Assembly (NCBI GenBank): GCA_000469685.2
Contig: LS997565.1
Span: forward strand, 51,110,501 to 51,174,500
Direction of reading: 5' to 3'
DNA: 64,000 bases
Origin: Haemonchus contortus
Lineage: Eukaryota; Nematoda; Chromadorea; Rhabditida; Trichostrongylidae
Shown: positions 27,401 through 42,400 of the stretch, piece after piece
Layout of the letters: each line of letters starts with the position of its first letter
Position numbering within the stretch: position 1 is the stretch's first letter
Notes under the pieces: generated by a model
Seen by the model: the letters and a program-made list of their open reading frames with translations, nothing else
Database searches by the model: none
What the model was told of the DNA's origin: nothing
Position numbers and translations under genes: made by a program

Positions 27401-30400
27401 ATAAAGAACAACCAAAAATTTTGCGTATCGCGTGTTCTTTTTACCTAACATACCATTTTCATCGAATGTGACCAGAGAATACTGTTTGGGAATGTCGTTA
27501 CTCTCAGAGCTGTTGACGAAATTGGCGATCATCTGAATACGAACGATTACCGCATGTTCCTTCTCTATTACTTCCGCAACTAAAATGCTCATTAACCCTC
27601 TTCAAACTTTTTGGAACTGCAGTGTTCACTTCTTATTCGTCGGTGCAATCCAATTGACCCCAGAGTGGTCAAGGCTTAATTTGATTGAGTCGGATTCGGC
27701 CCTCAAACTTTGTGCATATGTAGGTGTTAGTAATCCTCTCATCACTACAATATCCACTTCTCCTTTTAATCGTTTTTGCCCCGAACCAGGAAAACATTTG
27801 TAATAAAGTTCAAGGAAGACTTCACAAATATACATACAATCCGAAACAAAATGAGAGGCGTCAATTGATAATTGGGAAAAACTTACTTGTTGCAAATAGA
27901 TCGTCGGCATAACCATTCCAATATTTCGCTCAATCACAAACGTAATCTCAAAGAGCATTCATTAATATGATAATCTACTAAAGTGCTACATTGAACAGCT
28001 TGGAAGCTGGGGGGAGGGGACCTCGTTCGCAGTAATGCAATGAGGGAGCGTTTCGGAGTAGCCTCTACTTCTGCCGATGAAATGCGCGAATTCCGTCTTT
28101 GGTGATACGGTCATATCCTACAAGCCTACAAAAACAAAGTTTGTAAGATCGGCCTCGGCGTTGACGTACCCGGCCCGAGGAACGTCGTGAGCAGTGCTTT
28201 CTGGATACCTTGTATTAGGACTTGATACTAGTTGGCCTTCAGTCATTCATTCGGGAAAAGTGGAGTATACACCAAAAAAAACCTTGAAGAAGATGCATAC
28301 GACAATCTACTCATTTGAGATGAATGATATTCCCTGAATTATTTGGAGTGCAATATTTTGTGAGGCACATGACTCCGAGTATTATCGCATTGCTATACGT
28401 CGCCTATTCCGAGGAAGTGCAGCTAGGTAAAGGTTAGTTGAAAGCGTTTCACGCTTCGAAAAAAATGTAAATCTTCCATCCTTTGGTTTTTGTTGTAAAA
28501 AGCTAATCGCATCACAGTATATCAAGCAAAGGCTACTTCTTTCTGCCCTGCTTTCTGGAACCATGTGCTGTAATCACGTCACCTTGCAGATCGTTTAGCC
28601 TGACGCAGGCGCATTTGTGAAGTTGAACAACAACGAGTAGGGTTGGACTTTGGTAGAGACCCTCATCCTCATCTGTTGTACAGCAGTAGTGGGTATCCGA
28701 AGCGTTCAGGTTCGTGAATCCTGGGACCTGTCCGTGACATCAATGGCTTCGTAGTTTCATCGCTAGCTAAGCGGTGTGGCTAGGAACTCGGCAGAACAAT
28801 ATCAAGAATTCTCTCAATATGTCCGATCGGTCGGATTGAAATAGTCATCAGTTATCAACTCAGCTGATGCAGGTTTATTTCATCAAGGAAAATAGAGGTT
28901 GATAAAAGCCTGAAAAAAACCCTAGCGGCAGGAGCCGAAGGTCAAAGACACACGCACATGTTGCACGCAAGGACCTTACTGTACAGTTGTACACAATGTC
29001 ACACACATTCGAACAGCTCGTCCAAACACCCCATCCATGCAACTCCAGTCGCCACATTCACTTCCACTCCCTAACTTCACCGGTCTTTCGAACTTTTCTT
29101 TTGAATACGTCGATTTCCGCACTCTCTTCGTAGCTGGTGCACTATTCTAGATTATCACTTCCATTATTCGTCTGTAACTAGATGACACAAAATAATCATG
29201 AGATACGACACGTTAAATAAAATTCCATAATAATCACCTGTCTGAACTCATGCTGCCTTACATCGTGCGTCTCCAAATAATTCCAATTATCACAAGCGAC
29301 TGAAAAACGTGAACATCACTGAAATCACCGGAAGAAGTTATTTGTTGTGTTTTTTTTTTTGGGTAGAAGTTTTCATATCAATCAAAACGGGAATGAACCA
29401 GAACAATAGCGCTACACAGGAGTTTGGAGTGGTAGTCGCTTCCCACGACTTTGAAATGTGTCGTAACTATGTGAGTGCACTATTGAAAAGGGATCGTTTA
29501 AGTTTTGGGAGTTTTTGTGGCATTCGGTTGACTCGCCCTTTCAAAATGCTAACAAAGAGTAGAGAGGTAAGAAGCAAAAACGGTAATTCCCATACCGAAT
29601 TGGCAGAACTGTCCTATGTACCCAGGTGCACAGATACACTTGTTATCCTTGACAGTAGCTCCATTTAAGCAAATCGGGTACTCGCAAACGGGACCCTCGA
29701 AGTTCGTAGGACAGCTGCATGAACCGTCTGAAAAGGGGCTTTATTTACACTACAGCATTAGATCTCCGAATCATACATAACCACGCTTCTTCGTACAAAA
29801 TCACGTCTGTGGTCCGGCACCGTCATGTAATTGCGCATTGTCTGATCTTACATATTTACACTAAGCATTAGCAATCATCTGGAAGTTATCCGAACGCTTG
29901 CGTGAAGCTGCCGTACGTACCAAAAGGGTCATACAGCAAAAACCCAACCAAGGGCGGCCTGAATGAAGTACTGGTAGTTCACGGAGAATACTTGTCAGAA
30001 TTGTATTAAATGGAGAAGGAACTGTGGTTAGTGATTCCTTGCAAGATGAAAGCATCCTTGCAGAAGACAAGCGGAATTTTGTCTTGTCTTAAGCCCTATT
30101 CATGCTCCTTTCCATCATACCTTTCCCTAGAAGTGTTCGTTCACCTATTCAAGTAGGGAAGCCAATCATTGCATTTAGCTCCTTTAGTGACGTTCCGGTT
30201 TTTTTTCGATGAAGAGGCTGTCCGAGAGAGCTTTTTTTGCGTACAACACGTTATATTGAAAGGCATTCATCGTTCGACGCGACAGCCCCCACCTTTCTGG
30301 TTTGCTCCCACAACATTTCCAGATCGCAGTACATCCTATTCAAACTTCTTGATTTCCCTTTTTTTGTGCCTCGCCATTTTGTTGTAATAGTTATACACAA

Positions 30401-33400
30401 GTTACAGAGAGCATACCGTCATTTTCGGATCCACCATTAAGGCAAGTACCAGCATCATAAAAGCAGTAAGCTCTTTGTGCGCGTTGTACGGTCATTTCAC
30501 TCGTTCTGATGGTGATCTAAAAATAAGCATTCTACGTACTTGCCACTGTTTCTGCTTCCACTACTCGCTGTTTTACTATGGATCTCAAAATGGCACACAG
30601 CTGACCAGTTGTTTAACTTTCCGCCAGAAAACAACAAAAGGTGTTCAAATGGAACTCAAACAGCTTTCCCAACAAAGGCACTCACCGTAGCAATGAAATT
30701 ACTGGAGATCTCGTAGCAGGTAAGTGGTATGGCAAAGAAATTTTCGTAATGGCATGATGGCAGACGTCGGGTTGCAGTAGAGCTAAAACTTAGGGACTGG
30801 AAGAAAGACAGAATAAAATGATTGTTGACACTTAATTTTGGGAGAGAAGGGAACATTTCTTGTATAGAGACTCTGCGAGTCCGGGTAGGACAGGGGTTGG
30901 GCCTCAGTCATTAACCCGAAAAGCATTGCGCAGGGTCAGAAATATACCATTGATATTCCTGGCTCATTTTTTTTTGTGGAGGATGTTTTATTAACATCTC
31001 CTGACCAAATCCGACAGCAAACTCGCCTGACTTGAAGAACATCTTAATTGAGGGAAAGCAATTTTGAAGGCACAGTTTACGAGAATTTTGAAGTATCCGT
31101 TTTAGGCGAATAATGGTAACGACAGTCCACAACAAAGCAAAAAAGCGAAGAAAGCGCGAGAATCTTCGCATTTAGAGGAATAAAACGATGCTACAAAAGT
31201 AGAGAAGTTAGAGATTGGACGAGAATAAGGCGACAGAAGTTGCATGGGAGGGGTACTGGACGATTACAAATGTGCGCGTCATTTGTGTACAGCCTGCACG
31301 GTGACAGTGCAACCTCTATAACTTTTATAACGCAAACTCGTCCGCCTTGGGTGAGTACGTCGAGGCTCGTACTTCCCAAGCTGCTAAGCCGGTTCCAAAA
31401 CCCTTATCAGGGCCTACCTTGGCCGTTTTTCGTCACGACGACCGCGTCCCTCAGGATATGTTTGTTGTTCACTTCAAAAACTATTCTTGACGTGAACTGT
31501 GCCTCCAAAATGCCATGCGTGCGGACTGTAAGTTTGTGATTTCGCTGACAACTGACCGTCAAATAATTGCTGAAACTAACCTGTAGCGATATGAACCATC
31601 ACTGTTCTGAACCAACAGTGAAGGTTGACTGTCAGACTGAAACTGGGAACTGACATGCACCACCGGATAGCCTGTTATACCTGAAAGCAGCCCATAAAAA
31701 CCTATGAATACTGGAGGTCATTTTTTAGGGGGATTATTATTCGTGAGTCAAGCGGGCTCGACGTTTTACTTCGTTTCTTTTATGCAGAGAACAACTAAAA
31801 GAGTTGGCTCAAACTTATGGCAATGAGACAGCAAGCTCTTCCCTGCTGTCTCAACACTTAGGGAATGGGCTTCAATCTGGCGTTGAATAATTTAGTAAAG
31901 GCGAATCATAGTAATAGAAACCTTAAACTTAAACTGCGTACCGTAGTTGAGCGTTAGAAAAGGACTGTCTTTCGATGGGTCTGATGTGAAAGCAAGGTAC
32001 ACGGCCAGCTGTGTCTTCTCGACTATTCTGACACTACAGGGCCCTTTCGTCGAGTTCCCCATCGACTGTACTTGTAAAGCGTATCTAGATTTAATTTTTA
32101 ACCTCGATTACTTTTGTTGAGGCTAAGACATAAACACTGACCCGCCTGTGTTCTGAACTGCCAGCATTATCTCGTATATTCCGAGAAAAGGCATTTGAAC
32201 GAGTGATGGCAGTTGATAGGGTTGTTCCGTGCTCAAATCGCTGTTTATCAAATGAACATCGAAAGCTTCTACTTCATCTGAAATCACGAAGACAAGCCAT
32301 CAGCCAACATCGCAAACCCTGCTGGATTACAGTACCGCTATTGACAAACGCATACACTTGCGTGGTTGGATCGTCAACAAAAAAGTCCGTCACAAAAAGC
32401 ACGGAACAATCCTCGACTACCGTTTCTTGTAGTGTTTCCACATGATGATGAGTCATTCCGTAACCGGTGAAGAACTGAAAACAACGATCTCTGTCTCAAA
32501 ATGAGTGGGTTCTTCTTATTGTGCGTATACATACATATTTAGGTGCACGATCACGAAAATAAGCTGGATTGGTGAGCAATTTCAAGCAGCGTAAGGAAAA
32601 CGAATCAAGTAATCTCTTGATTGTAAGGATGCTGATGAGATGATAATTTGAGGACAGGAAAATCATTAAATAACGGAGGCCTTTGTAGGATAAACGCCTA
32701 CCATGGCTGCGGCAGCCTACGATTATGCGCTGCTCTAGACCACCACAATTCTCAGGCTCTTCTCCTTCATCTCCTCTACGAATGCCCTTCCCAATGAAGT
32801 CAAGAGTTATTTTCTAACGATCATTGAATTACTGGAGATCCGATTGTCATGAGCTTGGAGCTCTAAAAGAGGTTGCATTGATGTGAAGCGCCGTGAATTC
32901 TACCTCGGTAATTATGTCTCTCGGATAAGAGTTGAAATATGGTTGGCAGAGATTCACAATAGTGCCACCCGTTTGTAATGCCATTAGTGAATAGATAGCA
33001 GCATCGGAAGATTGTATGCACAATTCGTTCATTTGGTACGGAGCCGTAACAACGATGTTGATTTGAAGTTGGCGTTCAATAGCTGCCACACTGAAAGCAG
33101 AGATTCACAGTCGAAATAATATGGTCTATCACTGAGCGTATAAGAGAAATGTTTGAGTGGGTTTCGATTGGAGAGAATTCGGAATATTGAAGATGAAACT
33201 AAAGAATAAAGTCATCATAATAATTGGAAATGCTTTGACCAGGTTGGTGAGCTATAGGCCATTTAAGGGATGAGGACCACGGTGTTCAGAAAGCACAAGT
33301 AAGGGTTTGAGTCCCGTTCTAGGCCGAAGCTCTGAACTTTGTGAGACTGGCCGCTTGCCAACTTTGTGAGACTTCCTGATCGGGGTCTGCAGTGAAACAA

Positions 33401-36400
33401 GGAAACAACAACAGTTATAAAGCCATCTAGTCGTAACAAAATGAAAATAATTTCTCCTAAAGTCTCTTGGCATTAATTGATCTCTACTGAAGGATGAGCT
33501 CCCGCATACGACATCTATTTTAGATTCGTAGTAGCGTATTGAATGTTATGTGGCCTATACAATGAGTTGGAGCAGTCAGTCTGATACCAAACAACCGACC
33601 CAGGAAGGATGAAGGCCAGGTTGGTCTAGGCGGATACCGATCCGGGATTCAAACCCGTGGTTATGCGTGTGTGATAGTGCGCCACCACCTTCCCAATAAG
33701 GACTTAAGTAATGTCATTACTAATGAAATCTTATACAGTTCTCTGAATTACAAATTCCAGAAATGAGCTACGATTCCTACACTAGCTAAATTTTAATAAC
33801 AAGTTTTATGTCGCTTCGCCGATAGATCACTCGACTCGAACAGTAAGGAATACTTGATCCGGTATAGTTACAAAATTTCTGAGTAAGCTGATGTCTTTTC
33901 TATGGTATCCAGTTTATTAGACAACATTTAAACAACTTACACGATATTCGTCACATCTGTTCTTTGTGTGTTCGCAACAGGAATAGCATCTGTGAAAAGG
34001 AATATGGAGGACTTATCATAGGAAATGCTGTTGATCGTTTGCAAAAGAGCGGCTGTCGATGGTTGCGAGATAGACTGAGAGTTTCTAGAAAGCGATAAAA
34101 CGTTATAAGAAAGACTTAATGGAGATGGTCAGAAGCACTGTCTTGGAGGAGCAACTACCTAATACGATTCAAGCATGGTAATGGCGAGGCAACGAGGTAG
34201 TTAGCTCGAAATCGCAGCGTGTGAATCGTGAATAACGTCCCAATAACGTCCCACACTCGGTTAGGGGGGGGGGGTCGCTTCTTGCCCTCCACCACCCAGG
34301 GACACCGCCTCATCAGGTTTTCATCACACCTTTCTAGTCAGCGACAACTCACAAAGATAGCGACTTCACAGGAAGTATTTTTGTGTCAGGAAAGCAAGTA
34401 CCAACAGCGTCATACAGACATAAATGACAAATGTTGCCAATGTTGCCATGAGTTTGTAATGAAAAGGAACTTACTGATACATTACTGACGCAGAAGTAGT
34501 GGCATTCAGGAATGATGTAGCGTCCGGATAATGGGATACGAAAACGACTTCATGCGATTGGTTTGCTGCAAAGTGGTGATAGTGATGGCTCATTTGTTCC
34601 TTTACAAGGCCACAAAAATAAATGCCTAAGAACCATAGAAACACCTTACCTTTCGAAAAACTCTCGAACCCGCCCTGCCACGCCTTATTCGTTAGTATTC
34701 CAAAACTCCTTTTAGCTTCAACTTCTTTCTTCCTTTCCTTCCCTAGTTTTTTTCCTTTTTCTTTCCACAACGAAAAAGCAATGATTCGAAATTAATATCT
34801 GTCATCGCTGAGGTTTAAGCCATTTGCCAATAGCCACAACTGACTATAAGCTGTTCCGGATCTCAACTCCACTAGCTTAGAGCTCCTTTTTTCATTCTGT
34901 CATTTCTTTCCGCTGGGCGTGGGTAATTTAGAGGCAAGTGGCGTACGATCACACATGCATGGTCCGAAGATTGAATACCGAGCAGATATTCGTCTTGGTC
35001 AACCGAGCCTTCCAGCCCGCCAGGGTCGGTGATTGGTATCAGACTCGTTTGGTAGGATAAAACATTGACTAGTAAATCGGCTGCCATCGCCGGCCATTGT
35101 ATGGGCCATTTGCACTCAATACGTCAATACGCCATTCGATTCTGAAAGGAAGTCAGACACAGTAGTGTGTCCCCAGACGGAATTTTTTGATGCCCAGATT
35201 GACTTTACCCTTCTATCTTTTCTCCATTTAGCTATCGCAATTTGGAGGGAGCATGATTTTCAAATCCGAAGAATCGCTCCTCATTATAAAAATGAATTAA
35301 ATCTACATTCAGAATCAATGGCGTTTTGAATGCGTATGTGGCTCATGCTGCTAACAGCCGATTACAAGTCATTGCTTTGATCCTTCGGTCTGGAACCACT
35401 TTACCTATCCTGGAAGGATGAGAGGTCTGGTTGACATGAGGAGATATCGATACGGGGTTCGATCCCTGGGCTACGCGGGTGTGATAGGGCACTTCTTGCT
35501 ACTCCACCTCTGTCAAGGTTATTGGAATGAAACCGAGGGAAAGAAGGAGAAGTTATTTGAAATCAGATAAAAACTTCAGATGTGATGAAGCTTGAATGGT
35601 TCAAATGCTCATTTTGTGTTTACTGAATAGTGTTGTATTCTTCGAAAAAGAGGCTTCTTACTTTTTATAGTGATAGTGTTGAAGGTGGAAACAATGTATT
35701 CGTCGAATGCATCTGCCTGTCCCGTGAACTTGAGCAGCGATGTTAGACCCGAAACAATGTGGCTGTTGAGCTGTAAAATATCAAAATATGTTCAAATTAT
35801 GGAAATCTTATATTAATAATATATTTTCGACAACCAACCATCAGTAAATGCAGAGAGCATTACTTGATGGCACATTCACGATAAAAATGGGTCATGAGAT
35901 TTTTCCTTAAAACCTGTGAGCCTTCTAAGACAGCATAAGGGTCCTGCTGTGTCGAAGAACTGCGTAATAGGGGCCCCAAAGCGGGCTTAGCCGACGTACA
36001 AACCCGAACGCGGACGAGTTCTCACGGCTGTGGAGTTTGCACCAGTCCCACCGAGACGCACACGTTGCACAGAGACAGCTTACTGTAGCCAGCTGTACGC
36101 AATGCGACATCATTAAGACACTTCGTGCAGATAACCCTAACACGCGATTTGTGGGGTCATATCCTCGTCCAACCGCCAAACCTACTGCTTTCATTGAGCA
36201 CTACATTTTTTTTATTACGCCGATTTTCGCATTCTTCTAGACTATCATTCCATTACTCATCCAAAACCCGATATCCTATTTGTTGGACTGTGCCCTTGAA
36301 GCAAATAACTGAGCAAATGATGATCACCTGCCTACCAGCTCACTGAACAACTTTTTATGCGACCATTATTTGCAAAATGCTTTGGCTAAAGTTGTCGTCA

Positions 36401-39400
36401 CTTGAAAAATGGTTCTATGAGATTTAAAAAAGAGGATTCATGATCCATTCCCCTTTACTGCTGTATGCCCGTAATGTTGGGTAGAACTTTGTAATACAAT
36501 TTTCTTGTATACAGCAAAAGACGTTTTCTCCAAGTCGGAAAAATCTGGCCCGCAGTTCAAGTGTAGGTGAGCAGCATACGCAGTTGCTTTTTCTCGGCTT
36601 TAATGAATTCTGTTCCGATGTACGCCACGCTTCCCCTTTCGCTTTGAGTTGTCGTTGAAGTTTGTAGTCGACAGGATGCGGAGGATCCATAAATCAACGT
36701 CTAGTCACATGAGAGAGTATCTCAGGATTCAGATAGTTACCTGTGCCTGGGAGAATGAACTCTGAATGACGACTGCCAACGATCGTTTGCTCGCAGTGAA
36801 CTGATTGGACGACGGGGCACTACACGACACTGGCAAAAGACGACGATGAACAGGGAAAACAGCTTTGTCAAGGGAGAATACAGAACGAGTAGTTAATAAG
36901 GACAATACTCACGAACTTCGCAGTGATCGCCACCGTAGCCAACCGGGCATTGACAAAGCGGTCGACCGTTGCCGGGGAATTTCTCCTGGACACCTCCGTT
37001 TAGGCAAACAGGTGTCGCGCAGTTTGGACCATAAAAGAATGCAGTGCAGTTGCACACGCTACCGCCCTGAAGTGTTCCGCCATTGAAGCACTTCATTGGA
37101 ACCGGTGAGGGTTGATCTGAAAAGATTTCTCAGTACGGGAATGATCATACGAAACCAATCGCCACGACGACGCTGATTTTTACGCGAAAATAGTCACCGA
37201 AATGATCACCGAAATAGTAGCTGTAATGCTTGCCTTCGGGGGTGCCAGCAGTACAGTTGCTTTACTGACTTTTCTTTTTCGTATCTACAACCTAAACTCT
37301 TCCTTTACCATTCTCTTCCTGCATTCCTCACGAAGTTCAACTTCACGTAAGAATAGACTTAGTTATGCACCACTTGTGCAGCTTCATCTGAAGTTTTCAC
37401 CTCACTGATTCGGAAAACAGACTTCAAAGGAGCATTTCGTTAATTCGAAAACTACTTTCGAGTGACAATCAGCTGTCCTCCAATACCGTATGCCGACGAC
37501 TTTCTAGGGCGCGCTTCGTTTTGTTTTTTCCCTGTAACTAGGTTTGTTTTCATATTTTTTATGTAGTGTGCTACATGATTTCACTCAGGTCGTCGAGCTT
37601 CACAAAATAGTGCCCCGAAAATTTTAAAAAGCTCAATTTTGAAGTCCACCATCCATCAGAGCTTCTGAGGATACGTCATTAGCAACTACACCTGCTATTA
37701 TTATAACCCAAAAGAACCACTCCTATAGAAAGTAGTCAGTGAAATGAGGATTAGCTGAAATTGCCCGACATTAGATGAAAATTGACTGATCATTTCGATA
37801 CCAATTTTCTTCAAAATGAATGAATTTGGCCCTACTTGCCACTACTCCACTCCGCTGATGACGATCTCAATAAAGCAGAAATTAACTTAGGAACAGAAAA
37901 CAAACTAACTAAGTTGTGCACAAAATCCTGGAACCATTCGACGAAAAGTGTTAGATCCGTCAGAAAAGGTCAACTCTTGCCTTAAAAAACAGAGTTTTTA
38001 TCTTTGGAATCCCCTAGAATAGCGTTGCCCCTATTCGATTATGAATTCAACGACTACCATAGTGTGACACGAAACTATCTTTAAACACCCCATGGAAGGA
38101 ATTACTTATAAAGGAAGAAATCGGAAGAAATACGTCACGTACAATGGACGTCGATAATGTGAGATTCTATAAACTTGAAAAACTTACACAAACGCTCCAG
38201 GCATACAACCTCCTGGCTGACTAGGAAATATGTAGGGAAAAGTGCAATCGGGCTCTCGACTTAGATTCGCATTCAGCACTAATCCTATTGGCTTTCCTGC
38301 GACATCATATCTAGCATAAGTCAAATTCGTAATAGACGTAAAGCCACCCACATAAGCTGTCGTATACGCATCAATCTCTGAAATCAATGAAGCGCTTCAA
38401 CTTGTGCCCAATAATCGAGTAGGAGCTGGGAACACTCAAGGAATGTGGTCATGGTGTACCGAAACAGGGTGAAATTGGAACCATTTTGAAAGCACAGTTA
38501 ACGATGACTTCGGGTTACCTACTTTTGGAAGGATGACGCAAGCTACTCTTAACACGAAGAATGGCGTGTTTAGAGAAATATAAGGCTCCAAAAGAGTAAT
38601 AAAATCGAGGTTTGGACGAGAATGTGACGAGAAAAGTTGCGTGGAAGGGGTATTTGAAAGAGATGTCCAAGTGTGTGTGTGTGCCATTTCGTACCGCTAG
38701 CTACAGTAAGCTGCCTTCATGCAGCATGTGCGTTCCGGTGCAGACGGTGCAACCTTTACTGTCTCTACCATGTCGTGAGAACTCGAGCACCTTCGAGAGT
38801 ATACTGCAGATAAGCCAATTCTGGACCCTTATTACATCCTAACAAGACCAACTTTCGACTCAACAGCATCCTTTATGCTATACTTGAAGGTCACTGGTCC
38901 ATCTAGGAGGAAATCTCAGAAACCGTCCTTACCGCTGTGCATCAAGAGGGTGCATGAATGCTTCGTGGCAAACTTTCTAGTTTTTCTGTGATGCACTAGT
39001 AACGTTAGAAAAAAGAATTGATAGAAGAATGACAGCGGAATGCTAGGCCAACTATATTTCATGGAATGGTCAATATTGTACCTGAACTGACGACGGTACT
39101 GCCAACATCAACGGCTGGGTCTGAACTCGAACCAATAAATACAGTATTGGGTGAATTTATCCAGACTCGGATATTGACACTCGATTGTTTCTTTGCAGTT
39201 ACCGTAATCATGGTCGTTGCTGTCGCAGTCGTTCGAATCAACTTAATACTGAGACATTGAATTTTTGAATGGAACCGTCACCTATCTCGATGTAGTACTC
39301 GACGAAACGAGTTTCTGTGATCATTTGCGAGACCATTGATTTGTTGTACTCTGTTAATACTGCTCAGTTTACAAAAACCACCTTATAATACTTGCCAGAT

Positions 39401-42400
39401 GCTTCTGTTTTTGGCTGAATTCCATTCTGATCAAGCACTCCAGGAACTGAAAGTGATGAGTTTTAGAATAAATTTTTCAAAAAGTTTGCTGAGTTGTTGT
39501 TTTTAGTGTTTGCTTCTATGCTTCTTCCATTCATTCACTTCGCCCAATATTCCGTTCCATTCTCGACTAAGGCAGAGGATGAAAAATAAAGTCTTTGGCA
39601 TTAATCAATCCCATCTCTGGCATGCGCCTCTCCATTCGACTGCTTTTCAGAACCGTAATGGTGTTTTGAAAGCATGCATATTTGGCCCATAGGATAGGTG
39701 GGTAGGGAGAGTACCAATGTGCAAATCAAGGCTATTCTCCTCTCAGGCGAATTTCGTACCTTTTAGCTGAACCAGGAGGAACGGAACTCTCGGTTAGCCT
39801 GGGTAGATATCGATCCAGGATGGAGGACGTGGACCATACATGTGTGATAGTGTGATTGTGCGCCACTTCCCACTACAACCATCTGCTTTCTCAATTACTC
39901 AATAACTGATTTATGAAGTAACCAGTCAAAGAGAGCCTGCATTCACTCAGATGAAAGCGAGTCGGGCCCAACTCAAAGTGGCTAAACGATCCGTTAGTAA
40001 TCAATGGTGTACCTAATAATGAGATCAAGTCTTGCGCAGATATGACATTTTTTTTGAGAGCTGACATATCCACCTATACATATGTATATACCTGTAGCGT
40101 TCTCGGCTGTTACCAATATATAAACGACTTGAGAATCATAGTCGGCTCTTATAGGCACTTCGATGTCGTCCTGTGGATTCACCCCGTAAAGTGTCGCCAT
40201 GTTCTCCATTTGATAATAGTATGGGAGTAACTGGTCGATTAGCTGTAAAAAATCGTTTAACATCTCGTGTTCCTTACTGCGATACTACTTTGTGGCGTCG
40301 TGGTACATTACAGATTATCAGACCGTCAAGTCAACAAATATTTCTATCTGGGAGGACAGCAATCGGGCAGTACTGCGCAGTCTATGGAGGAGAATGGGCA
40401 GGCTGCTTGACGATGTCCTCATTTGCTAACAGAAAATCATTCCTTCTCAACTATCTCATGTGTCATGTCATCAGAACCTCCGTGCTACCGGATGAGGACA
40501 TCGTTGAAGAACCTGTTCATTCGCCCATGGGCTGCACGTACTTCCTGATGGCTCTCCTCATAGGTAAAATTCCGCTCGGTAAAGTGCTAATCAAAAGCAG
40601 AAAATGATAGCGTTACTAAGTAAGTCTCGATCTAAATTTGCTCGGGACGCATAAACACCAACTACTCTCGGGTCTTTGGAATGACGTTCGCTGGGGAGTT
40701 TAGGTGAATTGTTCTATCGAAGCCTATTGTAATTGTACGCCTGATTGAAGGAATGCCAACTATAAAGCCCTCGTTTCAGCGAAAGTTGAACAAAATACAA
40801 TAATAATGGCTACTTCGATGTGAGATTGCTGTGCCGAGTTTTTTGATCAGAGAGCCTTAAAAGAACTTGTAGAATTAGGGGTTGGAGGAAATAAAGCTTG
40901 CACACAGACAACTTACTCCAGCAAGGTGAGCGCGATGGCACACATCTCGTCCAAATACCCCTCCCATGCAACTATTGCTGCCACATCATTCTATTCCAAC
41001 TCCTAATTTTACGACATTTTTAATGCCTTGTATTTTTCAAAATGCGATGATTTCGCCTTTTTTCCGTTTTGTCCTATTCTATTAGCTCCATTATTCGTCT
41101 GAATCTGAACACACCGAGATTATCGTAAACTTGATTCCAACTATTCACAGATTTCAGTGGTTGTGCGAAATCTTTCTAATCGGATGTGCTTAAAAAAGTT
41201 AGAGAGCTAGAAACTCATTTCTTTTTCCTCTTACTTCGGTCATACTTGTCTTTTCGAACACGATCAGATCTCCTTGTGTTGCCCTGACGAGACGACGGAA
41301 CCCATCGAAATAGTCGCCGAAATAATCCACTGGATCAGAGTCAGTCTCGGAGAGAAAAATCGCCAACTGAAATTGATAATTCCGGAATCAGAAACTCAGA
41401 TGGCCTCGCAGTCAAACAGTGATCAATTTTTCCAGGTATTGTTTCAACCTGAAGGAACTGATCAGATAAAGAGAAAAGCTGCATAGTTAGAATTCACAGT
41501 GTCTTTTCTAGTTACACTTTACCTGATTGGCAGTAACTCACTTTATTCCTCCATGCCAACGTCCGCTGTATAGCTAGCATTTCAGGCGAGGATGACGATA
41601 ATTTCGGATTGAACGATGTCGCATCCGAAGCAGCCGAATCAGCAAATACATACACCACGGAAGCTGGATGCATCAACGACGAGCTGGAAAGAAGAGGGAC
41701 AAAGTTCAATTCGCTTTAATGTCCACAGATGAACTCCATTCAGGGGTATAGATCAGTTAGCTCCAGTTAATGCTTGAAACATGAGAATTTCCGATATGTT
41801 CCGACAAAGAACCTCAGCATTGAAAGCATCTTCGTCAGTTGTTTCTCAAAGGCCCATTGAACAACCTCAGGCTAGATGTATAACGTTTACTTTCTCTAAC
41901 AACAAAACTCACAATGACTGAACGCTGTTAATTGCAGAAATCGTAGGTTGATCGGTATCACCGGTCGAGATTACAACACCATTGAGGTAATCGAGTAGTG
42001 CGTCGGATGACGTGAAAATCTCGTTTTTCATGTAGTAACTGTTTTCTGGAAAAAGGCTTGCGAACATTTTGCATGATGGACAAAACGTCTGCCTCATACG
42101 GGACTCGAAACCGCATTTGAGTCTTCCTGACTTTTCGTACTGTTTATATGTTACACTACTCCCGAACCCTGCTTGCTCTCGTCTTCTGGTAACATGGCGA
42201 ATGCCTTTATGTGCACGACCTCGTTTCCAAGGCTGGTTTCTAATTTCCTCAATCCGAACAATCTCACAAAAGACATCAGTGATTTGCTCGAAGAATATGG
42301 GAGGGTTCTACCGATTCTTCGGTGATTATATTTTTATATTCGATTGACTTGGAAAATTCTATTGATGAAATGAAAATCAGTTTCTTCTTGTTGTAGAACC

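Noticed and set aside
30911..31171. 86-codon minus-strand frame
   Set aside because: It crosses the left end of the TIR element at 31066 and has no coding signature.
40173..40607. 144-codon plus-strand frame
   Set aside because: Its first part is the antisense of EGF/vWA exon 40242-40092; the rest has no splice or domain support.
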